Source: Kappaphycus alvarezii (taxonomy: Eukaryota > Rhodophyta > Florideophyceae > Gigartinales > Solieriaceae). From it: a DNA stretch of 64,000 nt. Position 1 is the first letter of the stretch. Each line of letters opens with the position of its first letter. The translations under genes and the position numbers were made by a program. Where the stretch lies: positions 186,001 through 250,000 of the forward strand of contig NADL03000050.1 of the NCBI GenBank assembly GCA_002205965.3, written 5' to 3'. The notes under the pieces are model-generated. The model saw only the letters and a list, made by a program, of their open reading frames with translations, was not told the origin of the DNA and searched no databases. Positions 60,221 to 64,000 of this stretch are shown piece by piece.

Positions 60221-61083
60221 AAACACCTTCGTCTCTTACGTGTTCAGCAACACCCCCAAATGCTCTAACCTCCTCACCCCTTCCAAATTTCCCTTGTCCG
60301 GATGCCTCACCATGCCCGACCTCTCGGACAATCCTCGCAACCTCTCTTGGGCCTCTGCGCAGTCCTTCTTCCCCGCTATCGTCCCGGAGCGACTCGGCGC
60401 GATCGGGAAGTCGTCGATGTAAGGGGGCATGCGGTATCCCAGTACTTCCCTCATGTACATCACCAATAGCCTCAGGATTTTGCAAAACCAATACACGGAC
60501 ATTCCTCACCTAAACGGAAAGGCGATACAACGATAAAATCGCCCCGCGTACCGGATACAAAGTAGTCCCAGATGTCTGGGTGTAGATAGAAGTGTCGGTA
60601 ACCGCTCTTCAAATCCCATGACATCAGAATATCCCCGTTCTCCACTTCCAGCGCGAACCCCTGCAACGTCTTCATCCTGACCATCCTTCTCGCCCAATAC
60701 TTGCTCTGGCGACTGAAACTGATGACGAACCTCCATTTCCTCTTCACCTCTTCCCCTTGTCACGCGACGAACGATGACTAAACCATCTTTCCCTCTCCCA
60801 CCACCCTCTCCACCTCCGACTTCCCGGCCTCCTCGGGGATCCCCACTCTTACCCCGTTTTCTAATTCCTCCCTCGCAAACAGCTGATCTTCCTCGGACTG
60901 CAGTATCTCCCCCATCACCAACCTATCCTTGAACTGCACCATCTGCATGTCCTTTACATCATACTTTTCGGCCCGCACCACATACCCTGACGCCCCCAAA
61001 CCGACCCTCAGACATCGGCCTTGGAAGTTTGTCCACGCCACAACGACTTCCCTTCCTTCTTCATCACGACGTGAACCCCCCAC
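60221..61083 (-). pseudogene. Reverse transcriptase domain of the retroelement
   Basis: From 5' to 3' on the minus strand: ELENGVRVGIPEEAGKSEVERV (finger region), then a frameshift to KRKWRFVISFSRQSKYWARR, MVRMKTLQGF and SWDLKSGYRHFYLHPDIWDYF (catalytic block A, with D of WDLKSGY). CIAFPFRLG (block B) follows, then SVYWFCKILRLLVMYMREVLGYRMPPYIDDF (block C with the YIDD catalytic pair, about 60,430-60,410) and RLEHLGVLLNT at the end. At least two frame changes and one stop break it. All blocks of a DIRS-class RT are nevertheless in the right order. Confidence 0.92.
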
Positions 61084-61785
61084 CAGTCTTCTTAGACATC
61101 ACTCATCGTCGGCGGCCAACGCTGCTGAGCGTCCCTTCCGCTTTGGCTTATCGAGTTCTCGAGCCTTGCCTTCGCCAATTGCTTGGACGCCTCCACCTCC
61201 AACCTGTCCGTAAGCGTCGCCCTTGCCGTCCTTTACGACACCGAAAAGACGGCATCATAGCCCTGCTGGACTAAGAATGCCATCTGTCTCGCGGCCTCCA
61301 CACCTTGTTCCGTGATGTCCCGGAAATACTACGCCCTCATCGACGAAACCTCTACCACATCCTTCATAATAGTCTCGACCATCTTAACCTTTCTTCCCAT
61401 TTCCTCCACGTCTCTCCCTCCCGTTCTCGCCACTCCAACGCCATAAACTCAGTTCCACCCACGCACCTGCCGCAATAAAGTAATCTCATTCCTTCGCGGA
61501 CCGTCTATCCTTGTTCCTCAGCACCGAGAGAAATGCGTCGGCGGGCTGTTTGAAATATTCCACATTCGTCACCGGCATATGCGCCACCCGCTTAGACACA
61601 CCCCCCTCTCCGACCAATTTCGATGCGTTATGTTACGCGATGACTTGTCCAAAAACCCGCCTACCCGGCTTCAATGCCGCCCACGCTGCCCGTAAGGCAC
61701 CGGCATGCTTACCGATCCCTTCTCTAGCCCCGCTGCCTGCAGCCACATTCGCCTCCTTGGTTAGATCTTGAGAACTGCTCGCCAT
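61084..61785 (-). pseudogene. Gag-like first ORF of the retroelement, broken
   Basis: A minus-strand ATG (complement of 61,783-61,785) opens MASSSQDLTKEANVAAGSG, continuing with GKHAGALRAAWAALKPGRRVFG before a stop after about 50 codons. A neighbouring frame then reads HNASKLVGEGGVSKRVAHMP and EYFKQPADAFLSVLRNKD. It is Ala/Gly/Lys-rich, lacks a CCHC knuckle, and lies directly upstream of RT, where the structural protein is expected. The start chosen is the first ATG after the terminal repeat. Confidence 0.6.
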
Positions 61786-61860
61786 TCGCTCCGAAGGCAC
61801 TCTGGTCGTACCCTGTCAGAAGATGTCACCACCCGGCTTTCACAAGGAGAATTTCTCACA

Positions 61861-61954
61861 GAGAAATAGATATAACTAAATTTTGTCCGGCCAAAGGCCG
61901 CCGGCAATACTTATACCCCAGAGGCCCCAACAATCAAGGACGCTCGGCAAGCTC
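61861..61954 (-). repeat. 94-bp direct repeat of the retroelement, 5' copy (Y')
   Basis: The counterpart of 57,811-57,904, 4,050 bp away and in the same orientation. It ends directly against the outer 31-bp repeat at 61,961. Most changes relative to the other copy are G or C there to A or T here, as if this end had decayed toward AT. Confidence 0.85.
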
Positions 61955-61960
61955 GCGAGA

Positions 61961-61991
61961 ACGGAGCTAAAATAATTTTACGCATTTAAAG
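61961..61991 (+). repeat. Outer 31-bp direct repeat, right copy (X')
   Basis: Differs from 57,659-57,689 by one base. See the finding on the unexpected target-duplication-like repeat. Confidence 0.9.
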
Positions 61992-62748
61992 TATCATTGA
62001 AAAATAATGTTTTTTATCTCTATGCCTTTCGTTCTGAAATATTGTTCTATGTATCCAGTAATCAACGCTAATTTCTAAACTGCTCGTTTCAAGTCGATAA
62101 TGAAACCGATATCAAACTCTTTTTATTATCTGAAAAGAACTACTAAAATAATAATATTAAGACAGAGCTTCATATCCAGAAATGGCCAACTCTAGCCGAG
62201 TCAAAGTATTACGTAAAAATATTAAAGGTTTGAAAATAATAGCTCAAAGTAGATAACGAACAGAACATATTTTATTTTTTTTGAATTACGAGGAGGTATT
62301 AAATGATCCGAGAATCAATTAAACCTAAACTTTTCGTAGAATATTGCCAAAAAGCAGGTACTTTACGCCGAGATTGAGAATCAAAGATGTGTCGTTGGGC
62401 ACTAGAGGCTGTCTCTGAATACATCTAGTTGTATTTTATGGATTTACTTTATGAACTCAAGTTATTCATATCGGGCGAGGAAGGATTATCTCATATCCTG
62501 AATAAAAAATCTGCAAGTATGATCCCTTGTACAAATAAGAACTTTTTAGGTGAAATAATGAAAGCATTAGTTACAGATTATATTTGAAGATGAACATTTA
62601 CTAGAAAGAACTTTAACTAAATTAAATTCAGTGTTCAAGTTTCTAGAAATATAATTCCAGTTGAAAGCATCAATTTGGAAGGAATTTGGAAGATGGCAAG
62701 TTGTTATTCTTTCGAGTCCTACCGATGGGGATTCTGGTATCCTTTACG
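61992..62748. other. AT-rich spacer, no gene seen
   Basis: No frames of note. It separates the tyrosine-recombinase element from the copia element. Confidence 0.6.
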
Positions 62749-62939
62749 TGTTGTAGCAGTCCTGTGAAATTGTACTAGGATACTGTAGTTTATCAGAGAG
62801 AAATGAATGTTGACTCTCGATGATTGCGTGTATAGACTCATATACAGTATCCTGATGATTAACTGTAACCCAGGATAATAATGTGACCCAGGACATGATT
62901 TGTCCTTTCGCACTGTACAGAAATAATTTCAACTTGACA
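62749..62939 (-). mobile_element. Candidate 3' LTR of the copia element (about 190 bp)
   Basis: On the minus strand the block starts TGTCAAGTTGAAATT right after a purine-rich GAAGAGGTG (a plausible polypurine tract) and ends GGACTGCTACAACA, giving TG...CA ends. It lies about 300 bp downstream of the RNase H end of the copia polyprotein, where a 3' LTR is expected. The 5' LTR is outside the window, so identity between LTRs cannot be tested here. An alternative start about 45 bp inside (TGTCCTGGGTCAC) is possible. Confidence 0.45.
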
Positions 62940-63234
62940 CACCTCTTCGGAAGGACGAATCATCCATTCGGACTTGGGCCTCCAGCTGCCTCCGCTGCAT
63001 TTTGTTCAGCTGCTTCTGATTTTCTTTTGTATTTTGTACCTGCTGCTGTTTTACTTGCTTTCTTGCTGCTGCTATTTTCATTCTAATGCTGCGATTCATT
63101 TTTTACGAAATGTTTCAGCTACTGCAACTTATAAAGAAAGGATTACAATAAAGCAAGAAATAATGTCCTCTAAAAGGTCCCGTAGCTATCCAAGTACCAC
63201 AAGCAAATCATCCGTCCCTAATCATCTTTGGACA
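62940..63234 (-). other. 3' untranslated part of the copia element
   Basis: Between the end of the polyprotein and the candidate LTR. A minus-strand frame reads KASKTAAGTKYKRKSEAAEQNAAEAAGG, a basic Ala-rich run that may be a stretch of coding sequence or chance. The opposite strand gives Leu-rich shadow frames. Confidence 0.4.
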
Positions 63235-64000
63235 TTAGTTGTATTAGTAAATCGGCCTCGTTGTGGTTTGAACTATTATGACTCAGCATGATGATGCCAT
63301 CGCGGATCAGTTCTTTAACCCTTTGTACTCTGAGATCGATGTGCTTGTTCTTGCGCGTCACATGATCTGCCGAAGCCATTGAAGTTGCCACCGTGCTGTA
63401 TGAATTGATACCAGTTGGGCAGAAGTGGCGACCCTCAGCCCAAGGAGCTTGGTGATATATTCCCCAAAAGATTTTCGTAATCCATTATGCCTCTTTTCCA
63501 CAACCAGCGAGCGCGACATATTCGAATTCTCCAGAGGAGTTTGCTATGACAGTCTGCCTCTTTGATTTCCAGTAGATTGGTGAACCGTTGATGTCGACCA
63601 AGAACCTATTTGTTGATAACCTGGTATTCACACATCCGCGCCTGTCAGAATCAACGAAAGCACCGAGAGATTCTGCTGGGATACAGTAAGTGCTACTATA
63701 GTGGATTCCCAAATGACGAGTCCCGTTTAGGAAACGAAGGAGTCGTTTAACTAGCTTCATATGACGTTCAGTCGGGGCGTGGACTTGACGAGGCAAAGCA
63801 AACTTGGGAAATAACAAGTCAGGTCTAGTAGAAACGGCTAAGTAGAGGAATCCGCCGATTATGCTTCAATAAGCGTGATGGTCATTCCCGTTCAACTGGA
63901 ACAAACAGTTTGACGTCTATCGAGAGTGGAGTCAAGAAATCATTTGATTAGTCCATTCAATATGCCGGCAGAAGGGTCTTTGCACAAAGCGTTTAGTCGA
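63235..64000 (-). pseudogene. Ty1/copia polyprotein: end of RT and RNase H, runs off the window
   Basis: On the minus strand one frame reads, across two stops: SIIGGFLYLAVSTRPDLLF, then LPRQVHAPTERHMKLVKRLLRFLNGTRHLGIHYSS, then GAFVDSDRRG (RNase H first Asp), STNRFLVDINGSPIYWKSKRQTVIANSSGEFEYVAL (catalytic Glu region) and TRKNKHIDLRVQRVKELIRDGI (the KHID motif before the RNase H end). This is the standard copia order at the end of pol. In-frame stops at about 63,868 and 63,489 make this copy defective. The frame is otherwise preserved over 700 bp, so decay is recent compared with the rest of the window. The 5' part of the element lies beyond 64,000. Confidence 0.93.

Larger units (their letters stand above)
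57659..61991 (-). mobile_element. Decayed tyrosine-recombinase retrotransposon (DIRS/PAT/Ngaro class)
   Basis: On the minus strand the order is Gag-like region (61.8-61.1 kb), reverse transcriptase (61.08-60.22), RNase H (59.76-59.29), a linker, and a tyrosine recombinase (58.98-58.03). This order, with a tyrosine recombinase in place of a DDE integrase and no aspartic protease seen, defines the DIRS order of retrotransposons. Direct rather than inverted 94-bp repeats at both ends argue for the PAT/Ngaro type. Every domain is split by frameshifts and stops, so the copy is dead. Its composition is much richer in GC than the flanks, as expected for an insertion younger than the surrounding relics. 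Mobilisation in this class goes through a circular intermediate joined by the recombinase. Confidence 0.9.

Overview
The window looks like a gene-poor, transposon-filled stretch of a eukaryotic nuclear genome. It has no dense array of long ORFs, no ribosome-binding-site operons and no tRNA or rRNA that I can recognise. Most of it is AT-rich with stop codons in every frame. A few visibly GC-richer islands (about 15.0, 17.1-17.75, 19.1-21.3, 25.5-26.3, 43.5-44.0, 57.7-61.9 and 63.2-64.0 kb) carry broken mobile-element sequence. The two identifiable retroelements are a tyrosine-recombinase (DIRS/PAT/Ngaro-class) retrotransposon and a Ty1/copia element. Such a mix is known from oomycetes, algae, some fungi and some invertebrates. 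The sequence alone does not let me choose among these.

Left and middle (7.5-42.8 kb): the main structure is a non-coding repeat of about 5-8 kb present three times in the same orientation: copy A (about 8.5-14.6 kb), copy B (about 17.8-25.45 kb) and copy C (about 34.4-42.8 kb). Copies A and C start with a tract of 28-30 bp minisatellite units. All three carry two conserved hairpins in the same order, H1 (about 74 bp) and H2 (two 58-nt arms around a loop of about 38-39 nt). A has lost about 2 kb between H1 and H2, and B is split by a 2.5 kb GC-richer insert. Between the copies lie diverged pairs of smaller segments (Q1/Q2, P1/P2, S1/S2) and a probable solo LTR next to B. The order of these pieces suggests repeated segmental duplication, nested insertion, or both.

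42.8-57.6 kb is almost featureless AT-rich DNA. It holds a GC-richer patch with an 84-bp duplication (43.5-44.0 kb), a faint possible hAT-transposase remnant (47.2 kb) and a clean 441-bp TA-flanked inverted-repeat element (55.7-56.2 kb).

57.66-61.99 kb is a decayed tyrosine-recombinase retrotransposon on the minus strand, in the order Gag-like region, reverse transcriptase with YIDD, RNase H, linker and tyrosine recombinase. It is bounded by 94-bp direct repeats and by an almost perfect 31-bp direct repeat further out. 62.75-64.0 kb is the 3' end of a minus-strand Ty1/copia element (end of RT, RNase H, short 3' LTR) that runs off the window.

I find no intact protein-coding gene that I would defend as a functional host gene. 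The most interesting unexplained object is the A/B/C repeat with its conserved hairpins. Their mismatches lean toward G.U pairs on the plus strand, which would fit a structured plus-strand RNA but also fits strand-biased C-to-T mutation.
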